Below, piece after piece: positions 1 to 6,720 of a DNA stretch of 15,701 nucleotides; the stretch's first letter is position 1; each line of letters starts with the position of its first letter. The translations under genes and the position numbers were made by a program. This DNA is from an uncultured Oscillospiraceae bacterium (GTDB taxonomy: Bacteria; Bacillota; Clostridia; Oscillospirales; Ruminococcaceae): positions 1 to 15,701 of the forward strand of contig URGQ01000033.1 of the NCBI GenBank assembly GCA_900547385.1, in the 5' to 3' direction. Under the pieces are notes generated by a model. That model made no database searches. It was not told where the DNA came from and saw only the letters and a program-made list of their open reading frames with translations.

Positions 1-44
1 AATCCCTTATTTAGTTTTTTTTGAGGTGGCCGTTGTAACGCAAC

Positions 45-84
45 CTTAGGAGGCGGTCGCTCTATCCAGCTGAGCTACGGAAAC
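45..84 (-). tRNA. tRNA-Arg(CCU), 5' half only
   Basis: Read on the minus strand, positions 84-78 give a 5' acceptor strand GTTTCCG, followed by TA, a D arm with stem GCTC/GAGC (75-72 and 62-59), and an anticodon arm whose 7-base loop (52-46) is CTCCTAA with anticodon CCT. Only the first bases after the loop fit a tRNA. The expected 3' anticodon strand (GCGGT), the T arm with GTTCGAATC, and a 3' acceptor strand CGGAAAC are all absent from positions 1-44. A consensus-like promoter lies just upstream, so this is or was a real tRNA gene. It is interrupted or truncated at the anticodon loop; the missing half may lie left of the window or be lost. Confidence 0.7.
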
Positions 85-100
85 ATTGTTTGCAATCCTC

Positions 101-129
101 ATTCTACCCGTTAGGGGAGATTTTGTCAA
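101..129 (-). promoter_or_regulatory. promoter of the tRNA-Arg gene
   Basis: On the minus strand a perfect -35 TTGACA (129-124) is followed by a 17-bp spacer and a -10 TAGAAT (106-101). Transcription would start a few bases before the tRNA 5' end at 84. This is the classical sigma-A layout for a stable RNA gene. Confidence 0.75.
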
Positions 130-152
130 CGGAAAAAGTTTGGGTAGGGGAC

Positions 153-181
153 TTCCCACGCCGGTGGTAAAGTGTTATAAT
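153..181 (+). promoter_or_regulatory. promoter of the Nudix operon
   Basis: A perfect -10 TATAAT at 176-181 is preceded, with a 17-bp spacer, by TTCCCA at 153-158, which matches the -35 consensus at four of six positions. It would produce a leader of about 85 nt before the Nudix start codon and is divergent from the tRNA promoter. Confidence 0.6.
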
Positions 182-193
182 CTACTCATATTT

Positions 194-226
194 GTGCCGA
201 AGGCACCGGAGCCGCTGCATGGCTCT
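194..226 (+). other. tandem hairpins in the Nudix leader
   Basis: Two adjacent short hairpins lie in the predicted 5' leader. The first is GTGCC-GAA-GGCAC (194-206) with a perfect 5-bp stem. The second pairs GGAGCC (208-213) with GGCTCT (221-226), including one G-U pair, around a 7-nt loop. They may only stabilise the transcript. No known riboswitch class is recognised. Confidence 0.35.
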
Positions 227-272
227 GTCCATTTTAGCGCCCCGGCGGGTGTAGTAAGGAAGTAAACAGAAT

Positions 273-734
273 ATGATGAAACGAGAAAAATCCTGCGGTG
301 TGCTGGTACTGCGCCAGCAGGAGGACGAACTGTATGTGGTACTGCTGCGCCACCGCTTTGGCGGGCACTGGTCCTTCCCCAAAGGCCATGTGGAGGCCGG
401 TGAAAGCGAGCGCCAGACCGCCCTGCGTGAGGTGAGGGAAGAAACCGGTCTGACCGGTATTAAACTGATGGATGGATTCCGGGAGAGCGTGGAATATTCC
501 CCAAAGCCCGGGGTAAAAAAACAGGTGGTGTATTTCCTGGGCACCACCGAGCAGGAAAAGCTGGTTCGGCAGGAGGAAGAGATCAGTGAGATTATGTGGG
601 CGCCGCTTTCCCGCGCTGCCGAGCTGGTTTCTTTTGCCAATGACAAGCGGTTGCTGCGCCATGCCCAGCGTCGTTTGGGGCTGCTACCTACCGAACCGGA
701 AGAAAAGCCGAATATGGAGGAGGCGACAGAATAA
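273..734 (+). CDS. Nudix hydrolase
   Basis: A 153-aa protein of the Nudix family, cytosolic enzymes that cleave nucleoside diphosphates linked to another group. The complete Nudix box GX5EX7REUXEEXGU is visible at residues 38-60: G38, E44, R52-E53, E56-E57 and G59-L60. The short length and the preceding WSFPKGH segment resemble bacterial diadenosine-polyphosphate (Ap4A) hydrolases of the NUDT2/MutT-like group. That substrate is an inference, since Nudix specificity cannot be read from the box alone. The ATG at 273 follows an AAGGAAG ribosome-binding site. The last 15-20 residues are acidic and probably disordered. The gene is followed, one base after its stop, by the small membrane gene at 736. 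Confidence 0.9.
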   Translation: MMKREKSCGVLVLRQQEDELYVVLLRHRFGGHWSFPKGHVEAGESERQTALREVREETGLTGIKLMDGFRESVEYSPKPGVKKQVVYFLGTTEQEKLVRQEEEISEIMWAPLSRAAELVSFANDKRLLRHAQRRLGLLPTEPEEKPNMEEATE

Positions 735-735
735 A

Positions 736-930
736 ATGTTGCCGAAAAAACAAACGCCCCTGGTCCGGGCGGAAACAATTTGCTGTACTTTGGCGGCAGT
801 GATCGTGGCGATCTGCCTGGCGCACCACCCTGGAACCAGCTGGCCGCTGGCGGTGACGCTGGCGCTGCTGATCGCGGCCAATGTGCTGCAGATCCTGCGT
901 GATCATAAGGACCGTAAGGACGAAAAATAA
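736..930 (+). CDS. small two-helix membrane protein
   Basis: A 64-aa protein starting at ATG 736, one base after the Nudix stop codon, with GGAGGAGG about 12 bases upstream inside the end of the Nudix gene. It has a basic N-terminus (KKQ), a hydrophobic helix of about 18 residues (CCTLAAVIVAICLA), a short loop (HHPGTSWP), a second hydrophobic helix, and a strongly charged C-terminus ending DHKDRKDEK. The tight coupling and the terminator directly after it support a two-gene operon. I do not recognise the family; the function is unknown. Confidence 0.7.
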   Translation: MLPKKQTPLVRAETICCTLAAVIVAICLAHHPGTSWPLAVTLALLIAANVLQILRDHKDRKDEK

Positions 931-936
931 CCGATG

Positions 937-966
937 AAAGGGCTTCGCAGATGGCGGAGCCTTTTT
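937..966 (+). terminator. terminator of the Nudix operon
   Basis: GGCTTCGC (941-948) pairs with GCGGAGCC (954-961), with one G-U pair, around a 5-nt loop, and is followed directly by TTTTT. The AAAG before it extends the stem into the T run. Confidence 0.85.
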
Positions 967-1055
967 GCTGCCCTATAAAGGAGAAATTATATCGGTTTGC
1001 CCATAAAGCCGCCTGAATACGACACCAGCCTGCGGCAAAATACGGCGTAGGGCAG

Positions 1056-1089
1056 GGGGTAAGATAATAGCGGACAACTATTTTACCCC
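1056..1089 (+). other. inverted repeat upstream of spoIIE
   Basis: GGGGTAAGATA (1056-1066) and TATTTTACCCC (1079-1089) form an 11-bp stem, counting one G-U pair, with a 12-nt loop, ending one base before the AAGGAAG ribosome-binding site of spoIIE. A possible -10 element GATAAT (1063-1068) lies in the left arm, but I see no convincing -35. It could be a DNA operator or a leader hairpin. A full Spo0A box was not found; TACGACA at 1018-1024 is one base off the TTCGACA form. Confidence 0.4.
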
Positions 1090-1108
1090 AAAGGAAGTGC
1101 AAAATACC

Positions 1109-3415
1109 ATGATGGATCACATGACGGAAGTAAGCGGGCTTTCCTGGCCGCGCAGGATATTAAACACCCTGCAAAACGATGACCGCCTTTTAGCGGGCGG
1201 GGCGGCATTCCTAGGCGGGCTGATGACGGCCATGGGACGCATCACCGGGGAGGTAGCGCCGTTTGGGGTGGCCTATGCGGCAGCGGCTCCCCGCAGAATG
1301 ACTGTACCGGCGCTTTTGGGGGCGGCCCTAGGCTACCTGCTGATGGCAGCTCCCCCGGCGGCCTGGCAGTACCCGCTGGCGGCACTGCTGGCGGTGGGGC
1401 TGCGCCAGCTGCTGGCGGTCATTACCCATAAAGCCCGCCCCTGGCAGAATGTCATAGGGGTACTTATTGGTTTGGCCACGGCAGTCATTCTGCCCGGAGC
1501 ATACCGCCACCCACTGGTGTATGATGTGCTGCTGTGGATGACCTCCCTACTGATGGCCGGGGCTGCGGCAGTCTTTCTGCAAAGGGGCCTGGCTCTGCTG
1601 GAACCTGACCGTAAAACCCCGCGGGAGCGCACCCTTACGGCTTCATTGGCGGTAGCGGCGGCGCTGTGCTTGATGGGCCTGTGCAGTATCAGTGCTGCCG
1701 GGGTATCACTGGGGCGGGTGGCGGCCTCCGTGCTGCTGCTTATTGCGGCGGCGGGTGCAGGCAGTCGTGCCGGGACACTCATCGGGGTGATCTGCGGGCT
1801 GGTAGTGGGCTTCTCCACCGGGGAATTTACCCTTTCCGTCACCTGCTTTTCGGTTGGGGGGCTGCTGTGCGGGCTGTTTGCGCCGCTGGGGCGGCTGGGC
1901 AGCGTATTGGCGCTGGCTATCAGCTATGGCTTTTTTGCCATGCTGGCCTCCCGCAGTGTAACAGGCTTTTTGGAGGTCCTGCTGGCGGCGGGAATCTTTT
2001 GGCTGCTGCCGGCGGCGGTAACGCGCCGGGCGGGCCAGCTCATTGCCCCCGGGCGGGAACAGAAGATCGCTCCATTGATTCTGAGTGACCGGTTGGAGGC
2101 CGCAGCCACCGCGCTGCGGGAGGTTTCCTCCACCACCAGGGAGGTGGCAGACCACCTGCAAAAAAGCACGGCTGAAAACCCGGAAATGCTTTTTGACCGG
2201 CTGGCCAACCGGTACTGCAAGGGCTGTCTGTACCAGATGATCTGCTGGCAGCAGCACTATGGCGATACGGTGGAAGCACTGGGTCGTGGGCTTTCAGCTT
2301 ACCGAAAAGAGAATCACATCCCGGCGGAGACCCTGGCGGGGTTAAATGACCGATGCCCCAGCCGGGAACGCCTGGCCGCAGCGCTGGAAAAGGAGTATGC
2401 AGGCTATCTTTCCCGGGAGGAGCAGCGGGTGCGAACGGCGCGGGTACGCAGCATCGTCACCGATCAGTTTGATGGGCTGGCCGGGACATTGACCGGCCTT
2501 TCGGAGTACTCTTGCGGGATCACCCCATGCGGGGAGGGCCTGACGCAGCGCATTACGGAAGCCCTGCTGGCGGTGGAGCGAGAGTTGCGGGAGGTGTTGT
2601 GTTGGACAACAACCGCCGGTCACTTGACGGTGCGGTTAGCATTCCCGGCAGCGCTGCTGCAGCGGGTGGATGCCGAAAGACTGCGGAAGATTATCACGAC
2701 GGAAGCAGGGCTGGAAATGGCCGGGCCTGCCCGCAGCCAGCAGAATGGTGCCCTGCTGCTGACCTACCGAGAAAAGCCCTGCTACACACTGGGTCAATGG
2801 CAGGTTCAGCTCCCCGCAGAGGAAAACGGTACCTGCGGCGATACGCTACGGCTGGTAAAGGGAGAAGAGGGTATACAGGCGCTCATTCTTTCCGATGGGA
2901 TGGGCACCGGCGCGCCTGCTGCGCTGGATAGCGCAATGCTGTGCAACCTGGTGGGGCGGCTGCTGGAGGCGGGAATCCCCTGCGGCAGTGCCCTGCGGCT
3001 GGTAAACAGCGCCCTAATGGTGAAGGGTGGCCGGGAATCACTGGCAACGCTGGATACTACGGTAGTGGATTGCTACACCGGAACGGCATTATTTTATAAG
3101 GCCGGAGCGGCCCCCACTTTTTTACGGCGGCAGGGGCGTGCCATGCGGCTGGAAGCCACCAGCCTGCCGGCTGGAATATTGGATTGTGTGGAGCCGGTGG
3201 AACGGCGCTTTGACCTGCGCGAGGGGGATCTCATCCTGATGGTAAGCGACGGCGTTCCTACCGAGGAGCCCTGGGTGGAGGAACAGCTGGTCGCCTGGGA
3301 TGGAGAAGATCCCACCGAACTATGTCACCGCATCGCGGAAGCCGCCCGCCTGCGCTGCCGAGAGTTAAAACCGGACGATATTACGGTGGCGGCCCTGCGA
3401 CTGGAAAAAGATTAA
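1109..3415 (+). CDS. spoIIE: stage II sporulation protein E, PP2C-type phosphatase
   Basis: SpoIIE is the septal membrane phosphatase that dephosphorylates SpoIIAA and so releases sigma-F in the forespore; it also takes part in building the polar septum. The 768-aa product has the family layout: an N-terminal third made of about ten hydrophobic helices, a central cytosolic region with a Cys-containing segment (NRYCKGCLYQMICW), and a C-terminal PP2C/SpoIIE phosphatase domain. Two metal-binding aspartates are visible, in LSDGMGTG (D596) and in VSDGVPTEE (D714). The start was set at ATG 1109 because AAGGAAG at 1091-1097 is well placed for it; a GTG at 1097 overlaps that site and is unlikely. The gene stands alone between two hairpins. 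Its presence indicates an endospore former, or a lineage that keeps the sporulation programme. Confidence 0.95.
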   Translation: MMDHMTEVSGLSWPRRILNTLQNDDRLLAGGAAFLGGLMTAMGRITGEVAPFGVAYAAAAPRRMTVPALLGAALGYLLMAAPPAAWQYPLAALLAVGLRQLLAVITHKARPWQNVIGVLIGLATAVILPGAYRHPLVYDVLLWMTSLLMAGAAAVFLQRGLALLEPDRKTPRERTLTASLAVAAALCLMGLCSISAAGVSLGRVAASVLLLIAAAGAGSRAGTLIGVICGLVVGFSTGEFTLSVTCFSVGGLLCGLFAPLGRLGSVLALAISYGFFAMLASRSVTGFLEVLLAAGIFWLLPAAVTRRAGQLIAPGREQKIAPLILSDRLEAAATALREVSSTTREVADHLQKSTAENPEMLFDRLANRYCKGCLYQMICWQQHYGDTVEALGRGLSAYRKENHIPAETLAGLNDRCPSRERLAAALEKEYAGYLSREEQRVRTARVRSIVTDQFDGLAGTLTGLSEYSCGITPCGEGLTQRITEALLAVERELREVLCWTTTAGHLTVRLAFPAALLQRVDAERLRKIITTEAGLEMAGPARSQQNGALLLTYREKPCYTLGQWQVQLPAEENGTCGDTLRLVKGEEGIQALILSDGMGTGAPAALDSAMLCNLVGRLLEAGIPCGSALRLVNSALMVKGGRESLATLDTTVVDCYTGTALFYKAGAAPTFLRRQGRAMRLEATSLPAGILDCVEPVERRFDLREGDLILMVSDGVPTEEPWVEEQLVAWDGEDPTELCHRIAEAARLRCRELKPDDITVAALRLEKD

Positions 3416-3438
3416 ATTACGCCTTTTAATATGTATTA

Positions 3439-3476
3439 CCAAAGGAGCTGCCCAGTAAAAGGGTCGGCTCCTTTGG
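3439..3476. terminator. hairpin between the convergent genes spoIIE and 3490-3684
   Basis: CCAAAGGAGC (3439-3448) and GCTCCTTTGG (3467-3476) form a perfect 10-bp stem, and CCC/GGG can pair inside the loop. It sits between two convergent genes and probably ends transcription from both sides. Neither strand carries a long T run after it, so it is not a classical intrinsic terminator. Confidence 0.6.
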
Positions 3477-3489
3477 CTTGGATGGGAGG

Positions 3490-3684
3490 TTATCCCATCA
3501 TGGTGCGGCACACGGTATCAGCCATGTGGTCCAGTGCCGCGCTCATGCGGCTGGCGGTGCGGTGGATGGCCCGCCGGCGCTGTGCCGGGGTGGTGTGGTT
3601 CATTACATAGGCTACGGTGCCGGCTGTGGCGGCCGCCATAGCGATGCCGGTCATGGCGGCAGGTATTTTGCTTGTGAAGTGCAT
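3490..3684 (-). CDS. small membrane-anchored basic protein
   Basis: A 64-aa protein with a short N-terminus, one hydrophobic helix (AAMTGIAMAAATAGTVAYVM), and a basic, Q/R-rich cytosolic tail (TTPAQRRRAIHRTASRM) that ends in a Met-rich stretch. This pattern, a small helix followed by an arginine-rich tail, resembles short hypothetical proteins seen in Clostridia; no function is known to me. The ATG at 3684 has GGAAGGGG about 9 bases upstream. It converges on spoIIE, and a sporulation role would be only a guess from position. Confidence 0.65.
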   Translation of the reverse strand: MHFTSKIPAAMTGIAMAAATAGTVAYVMNHTTPAQRRRAIHRTASRMSAALDHMADTVCRTMMG

Positions 3685-4031
3685 AATTCATAACCCCTTC
3701 CGGCAGAACTTTTTCTCTCTTTTCATTGTCTGCGTGGTTAGTTTGCACCGGGCCAGGGCTGCTACCCGCTGTAATGTTTGGAAATACAGGTTCTACTATT
3801 TACACAACAAAAGTGATTTTATAATAAAACAAACTATGACAATTGATATCACACACAAAAACTGTCGTTCAAACCGGCCAAAATTCCATGGCTAAGATGT
3901 TGTATTTTGCACGGAAAATAGTTATTATCATATTATATTTTAACCAAAAACGGAAAATTTCCAGCCAGGCGCTGCCGCTTTGCGTTTTGCCTGACGGCGG
4001 AATATGATTGAATCACAAAAGGAGATCATCC
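3685..4031. other. AT-rich intergenic region between divergent genes
   Basis: This 347-bp gap separates the small membrane gene (minus) from the B6 kinase (plus). Its middle part (about 3790-3960) is much richer in A and T than either neighbour. It holds the promoter candidates at 3900-3936 for the kinase. Between that promoter and the kinase start, CAGGC (3966-3970) and GCCTG (3988-3992) could form a leader hairpin. No TPP or other riboswitch consensus was recognised, and no further gene is apparent. Confidence 0.5.
3900..3936 (+). promoter_or_regulatory. promoter of the vitamin B6 operon
   Basis: Two overlapping sigma-A type arrangements are visible: TTGTAT (3900-3905) with a 17-bp spacer to TATTAT (3923-3928), and TTGCAC (3907-3912) with an 18-bp spacer to TATTAT (3931-3936). 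Either would give a leader of about 90 nt. Confidence 0.55.
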
Positions 4032-4901
4032 ATGAACCGAACTGACCGTCCTGCCCGCTGTGCCGCTGTGCACGATCTTTCCGGCCTGGGCCGCTGCTCC
4101 CTTTCCGTTATTCTGCCGGCTATGTCGGTAATGGGGGTGCAGGTGTGCCCGCTGCCGACTGCGGTATTATCCACCCACACCGGGGGCTTTGGCACCCCGG
4201 CCCGTCGCGACCTGACCGACTACCTGACCGAAGCGCTGGCGCATTACCGTACACTGGGTCTGCCCATGGAGTGCGTCTACACCGGTTATTTGGGCTCGGT
4301 GGCACAGGTTGCGCTGTGCCAGGGGCTCTTTGCGGAATGGCCCGCGGCCATGAAGGTGGTGGACCCCGTGATGGGCGACCACGGCAAGCTGTACCACGGC
4401 TTTACGCCGGAACTGGTACAGGGTATCCGGGAGCTGGCCACCCATGCCGATGTTATCACCCCCAACCTGACCGAAGCAGCGCTGCTGCTGGGTGAGGAGC
4501 CGAATACGGCCCCCCTTTCGCTGGGGCAGGCCCGCAGCCTGCTGGCACGGCTTTCGGCCCTGGGGCCGGGGGTAGTGGTTATCACCGGGGCAGCGCTTAC
4601 CACCGGGGAATATGCCAACCTGTGTTATGATCGGGAACGCGGCGGCTACTGGAAATCGGTAAGCGAATACCTGCCGGTGCGTTATCCCGGCACGGGCGAT
4701 CTGTTTGCCGCAGTGCTGACAGCCGGCCTGATGCAGGGCGACAGCCCTGCTATGGCGATGGACCGGGCAACGAGGTATGTGGAGATCACCGTAAAAACGA
4801 CCTTTGGCTACGGCGCCGATTCCCGTGAGGGTGTGATGCTGGAACGCACACTGGGCTGGCTGACCCAAAAGGAGCTGCCGCGAGGCTACCGCACGCTGTA
4901 A
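4032..4901 (+). CDS. pdxK: pyridoxal/pyridoxamine kinase
   Basis: A 289-aa cytosolic kinase of the ribokinase superfamily (PdxK/PdxY group) that phosphorylates pyridoxal, pyridoxine or pyridoxamine with ATP in the vitamin B6 salvage pathway. Visible family features are HDLSGLGRCSL near the N-terminus, the substrate-side segment TAVLSTHTGGF, VVDPVMGDHGKLY, TPNLTEAALLLG, and the anion-hole and catalytic-base motif GTGD with D223. The ATG at 4032 is chosen because AAAGGAGA lies 7 bases upstream; a TTG at 4008 has no site. The next gene, 36 bp downstream, is an ECF transporter S-component, which fits uptake followed by trapping as a phosphate ester. Confidence 0.9.
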   Translation: MNRTDRPARCAAVHDLSGLGRCSLSVILPAMSVMGVQVCPLPTAVLSTHTGGFGTPARRDLTDYLTEALAHYRTLGLPMECVYTGYLGSVAQVALCQGLFAEWPAAMKVVDPVMGDHGKLYHGFTPELVQGIRELATHADVITPNLTEAALLLGEEPNTAPLSLGQARSLLARLSALGPGVVVITGAALTTGEYANLCYDRERGGYWKSVSEYLPVRYPGTGDLFAAVLTAGLMQGDSPAMAMDRATRYVEITVKTTFGYGADSREGVMLERTLGWLTQKELPRGYRTL

Positions 4902-4937
4902 GCCGAGGAATCCCCAGAGAGGAAGAGAGCTTACCCT

Positions 4938-5513
4938 ATGAAAAATTCCCGTTTTACCCTGTACCGCATCGTTATCATTGGCCTGATGGCTGCTATGGTG
5001 TTTGTCTGTACCATGTTCCTGGGCATTCGTATTCCCACCCCCACCGGCACCACACAGCTCAAGACTGCCAATGCCATTTGCCTGCTGACCGGGCTGCTGT
5101 TCGGCGGTTGGACTGGCGGCCTGGCGGCAGGTATTGGCTCCGCCCTGTTCGATTTGACCTATCCTGAATGGGCCGCCGGCGCGTGGCTCACCTTCATCTT
5201 TTTCTTTGCCATGGGTGCCATCTGCGGCGGCATAGCCCACGCAGGCGGTGCAGCTGGCAAAAATAAAGCCCGCAACTGGGTCGCTGCTATCTGTGGTGCC
5301 GTGGGTTACTGGCTCCTCTATATTGGCAAGAGCATTGTCGTGCTGTGCCTGGGCGGCAGTGTCTTTTCTGCGGCATTCATTGCCACTGTTCCCAAGATGC
5401 TTACCGGCGGCATCAATGCCGTATTTGCCATTGTGGTTTCCAACCTGCTGGCAGCGCTGCTGCGCCCCAAGCTGGAATCGGCCGGTATTTATGAAGCACT
5501 GAAGAAGCACTGA
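4938..5513 (+). CDS. ECF transporter S-component, probably for a B6 vitamer
   Basis: A 191-aa integral membrane protein with about five to six hydrophobic helices and a length typical of substrate-binding S-components of energy-coupling-factor vitamin transporters. The N-terminal helix (YRIVIIGLMAAMVFVCTMF), the following PTPTGTTQLKTANAICL and the GLLFGGWTGGLAAGIGSALFDL segments match the general ECF-S pattern. It has no ATPase or T-component of its own here, so it presumably uses a shared energising module encoded elsewhere (group II ECF). The substrate is inferred from the preceding B6 kinase and from the known PdxU-type families; the sequence alone does not prove it. GAGAGGAAGAGAG lies upstream of the start. 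The gene ends just before a strong terminator. Confidence 0.85.
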   Translation: MKNSRFTLYRIVIIGLMAAMVFVCTMFLGIRIPTPTGTTQLKTANAICLLTGLLFGGWTGGLAAGIGSALFDLTYPEWAAGAWLTFIFFFAMGAICGGIAHAGGAAGKNKARNWVAAICGAVGYWLLYIGKSIVVLCLGGSVFSAAFIATVPKMLTGGINAVFAIVVSNLLAALLRPKLESAGIYEALKKH

Positions 5514-5535
5514 CATTTCCCCCTCTCCAGATATA

Positions 5536-5582
5536 AAAGATACGCTGCTCCTAGCCGAAAGGCCGGGGCAGCGTATCTTTTT
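5536..5582 (+). terminator. terminator of the vitamin B6 operon
   Basis: AAAAGATACGCTGC (5535-5548) pairs with GCAGCGTATCTTTT (5568-5581); the inner part forms a second stem, GCC-GAAA-GGC, with a GNRA tetraloop. The right arm runs into a T tract, which gives a strong intrinsic terminator. Confidence 0.9.
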
Positions 5583-5620
5583 GCGACAAAACGCACAGAA
5601 CCTGCGCTTTGGCGCTCTGC

Positions 5621-5638
5621 GCTGTATGATTATTCACT
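5621..5638. promoter_or_regulatory. ArgR/AhrC-like operator, upstream copy
   Basis: Compared with the 18-bp ARG box consensus TNTGAATWWWWATTCANW, this site matches at 15 of 18 positions by eye, with an intact right half ATTCA at 5632-5636. Its centre lies 31 bp from that of the best site at 5652-5669. Confidence 0.45.
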
Positions 5639-5651
5639 AAACTTGAATATT

Positions 5652-5669
5652 TGCGAATAATTATTCATA
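5652..5669. promoter_or_regulatory. ArgR/AhrC-like operator, best copy
   Basis: The core GAATAATTATTC (5655-5666) is a perfect 12-bp palindrome. The 18-bp window matches the ARG box consensus TNTGAATWWWWATTCANW at 17 of 18 positions by eye. It lies just upstream of the -35 element of the amino-acid transport operon, where a hexameric arginine repressor could block RNA polymerase. Confidence 0.65.
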
Positions 5670-5676
5670 AAACAGC

Positions 5677-5705
5677 TTGACATAATGAATATTTAGTGAT
5701 AAAGT
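5677..5705 (+). promoter_or_regulatory. promoter of the amino-acid transport operon, with an overlapping operator
   Basis: A perfect -35 TTGACA (5677-5682), a 17-bp spacer and a -10 TAAAGT (5700-5705). The spacer contains a third ARG-box-like site (5684-5701), matching the consensus at 15 of 18 positions with a perfect left half TGAAT. A repressor bound there would sit directly on the promoter. The leader before the first gene is about 85-90 nt; no T-box was seen in it. Confidence 0.75.
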
Positions 5706-5799
5706 ATGCAATATCAACAAGAGACGCTCCTCCCGACGAAAACCAATCAACCCAAAAGGCTCCCGCACGGGAGAGAATCAAGAAAGGATGGAAATGAAC

Positions 5800-6693
5800 A
5801 TGAAAAAACTGATTACGATGCTGATGGCCCTAATGATGGTACTGGCCCTGGCTGCCTGTAGCAGCAATGATAACCCCGCCGCGAATAACGGCGGAACCGA
5901 CGGTGACAACACCGTGACCACCCCCGCCAACGCGCTGGAAAAAATCAAGGGAGAGGGCGAGCTGCATGTGGCGCTCAGCCCCGATTTCTCCCCGATGGAA
6001 TTTGTGGATTCCAGCAAGACCGGCCAGGAACAGTATGTTGGCTTTGATGTTTCCCTCGCCAAGTTTATTGCCGAGGAACTGGGCGTTTCCCTGGTGGTCG
6101 AGCCGATGAGCTTTGATGCCAGCCAGACTGCTGTTTACACGGCCTCCGTTCCCATGTCCATCTCCGGTTACAGCTGGACAGAGACCAGAGCCGAAAACTA
6201 CGAGATCTCCGATTACTACTATGCCGGCGATAACGAGACCGAGCAGGTGCTGCTCATTAAGGCAGAGGATGCCGCCAAGTACACCAAGGTAGAGGACTTT
6301 GCCGGGCAGGATGTCGGCGCGCAGAATGCCTCCCTGCAGATGCAGCTTTTGACCGAGCAGATCCCGGATGCCAACCCCATCACCATCGGTGATTTGGCCG
6401 TGGGCGTCATGGAGCTGAAAGCCGGCAACATCGAAGCACTGGCGGTCGCCAAGGGCAATGCCGATATGATCATCGATGCCAACCCCGATCTTGTCATCTG
6501 CGGGTTCCAGTTTGAAGTAAAGGCCGAATACGAAGCCAATGTTATTCTGATGACCAAGGGCGAGACCGAACTGCTGGAGGCTGTTAATGCGGCACTGGCC
6601 AAGGCGTATGAAGCCGGTCTGTACGGCACCTGGTATGATGCGGCCGTCGAGCTGGGCAAGAGCGAGAACGCCAAGGAGCTGACGCTGGATTGA
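5800..6693 (+). CDS. amino-acid ABC transporter substrate-binding lipoprotein
   Basis: A 297-aa extracellular binding protein of the SBP_bac_3 family (polar amino-acid uptake, PAAT). It has a lipoprotein signal peptide: basic MKK, a hydrophobic core, and a lipobox L17-A18-A19-C20 followed by SSNDN and an Asn/Thr/Gly-rich linker of about 20 residues. The family domain begins near LHVALSPDFSPMEF and continues through YVGFDVSLAKFIAEELG, the ligand-carboxylate region ISGYSWTETRAENYEIS, and the second-lobe strand VGAQNASLQ. ATGs at 5788 and 5794 lie too close to AAGAAAGGA (5780-5788), so 5800 is preferred. The family includes arginine, histidine, glutamine and cystine binders. The operators upstream favour a basic amino acid such as arginine, but this is an inference. 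Confidence 0.9.
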   Translation: MKKLITMLMALMMVLALAACSSNDNPAANNGGTDGDNTVTTPANALEKIKGEGELHVALSPDFSPMEFVDSSKTGQEQYVGFDVSLAKFIAEELGVSLVVEPMSFDASQTAVYTASVPMSISGYSWTETRAENYEISDYYYAGDNETEQVLLIKAEDAAKYTKVEDFAGQDVGAQNASLQMQLLTEQIPDANPITIGDLAVGVMELKAGNIEALAVAKGNADMIIDANPDLVICGFQFEVKAEYEANVILMTKGETELLEAVNAALAKAYEAGLYGTWYDAAVELGKSENAKELTLD

Positions 6694-6720
6694 TAAGAAG
6701 ATAGACATTATCGATTGACT

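Noticed and set aside
1..60. Group I intron in the tRNA-Arg(CCU) anticodon loop
   Set aside because: Such introns are known in this tRNA in other bacteria, and the break is near the right place. In the 47 visible bases I find no guide sequence able to pair with the CCTCCT exon end, and no core elements. It cannot be excluded without the sequence further left, so it is not called.
3937..4031. TPP or another vitamin riboswitch before the B6 kinase
   Set aside because: The leader is short and has no CTGAGA-type or other known aptamer consensus, only one possible weak hairpin.
4167..5516. Long minus-strand open frame (449 codons) opposite the B6 kinase and ECF genes
   Set aside because: It is antisense to two clear genes, its product is rich in Gly, Gln and His without any domain pattern, and it is a usual by-product of GC-rich coding sequence.
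5706..5799. T-box leader for the amino-acid operon
   Set aside because: No T-box sequence (TGGNACCGCG type) and no terminator/antiterminator pair in the short leader; the operator sites explain regulation better.
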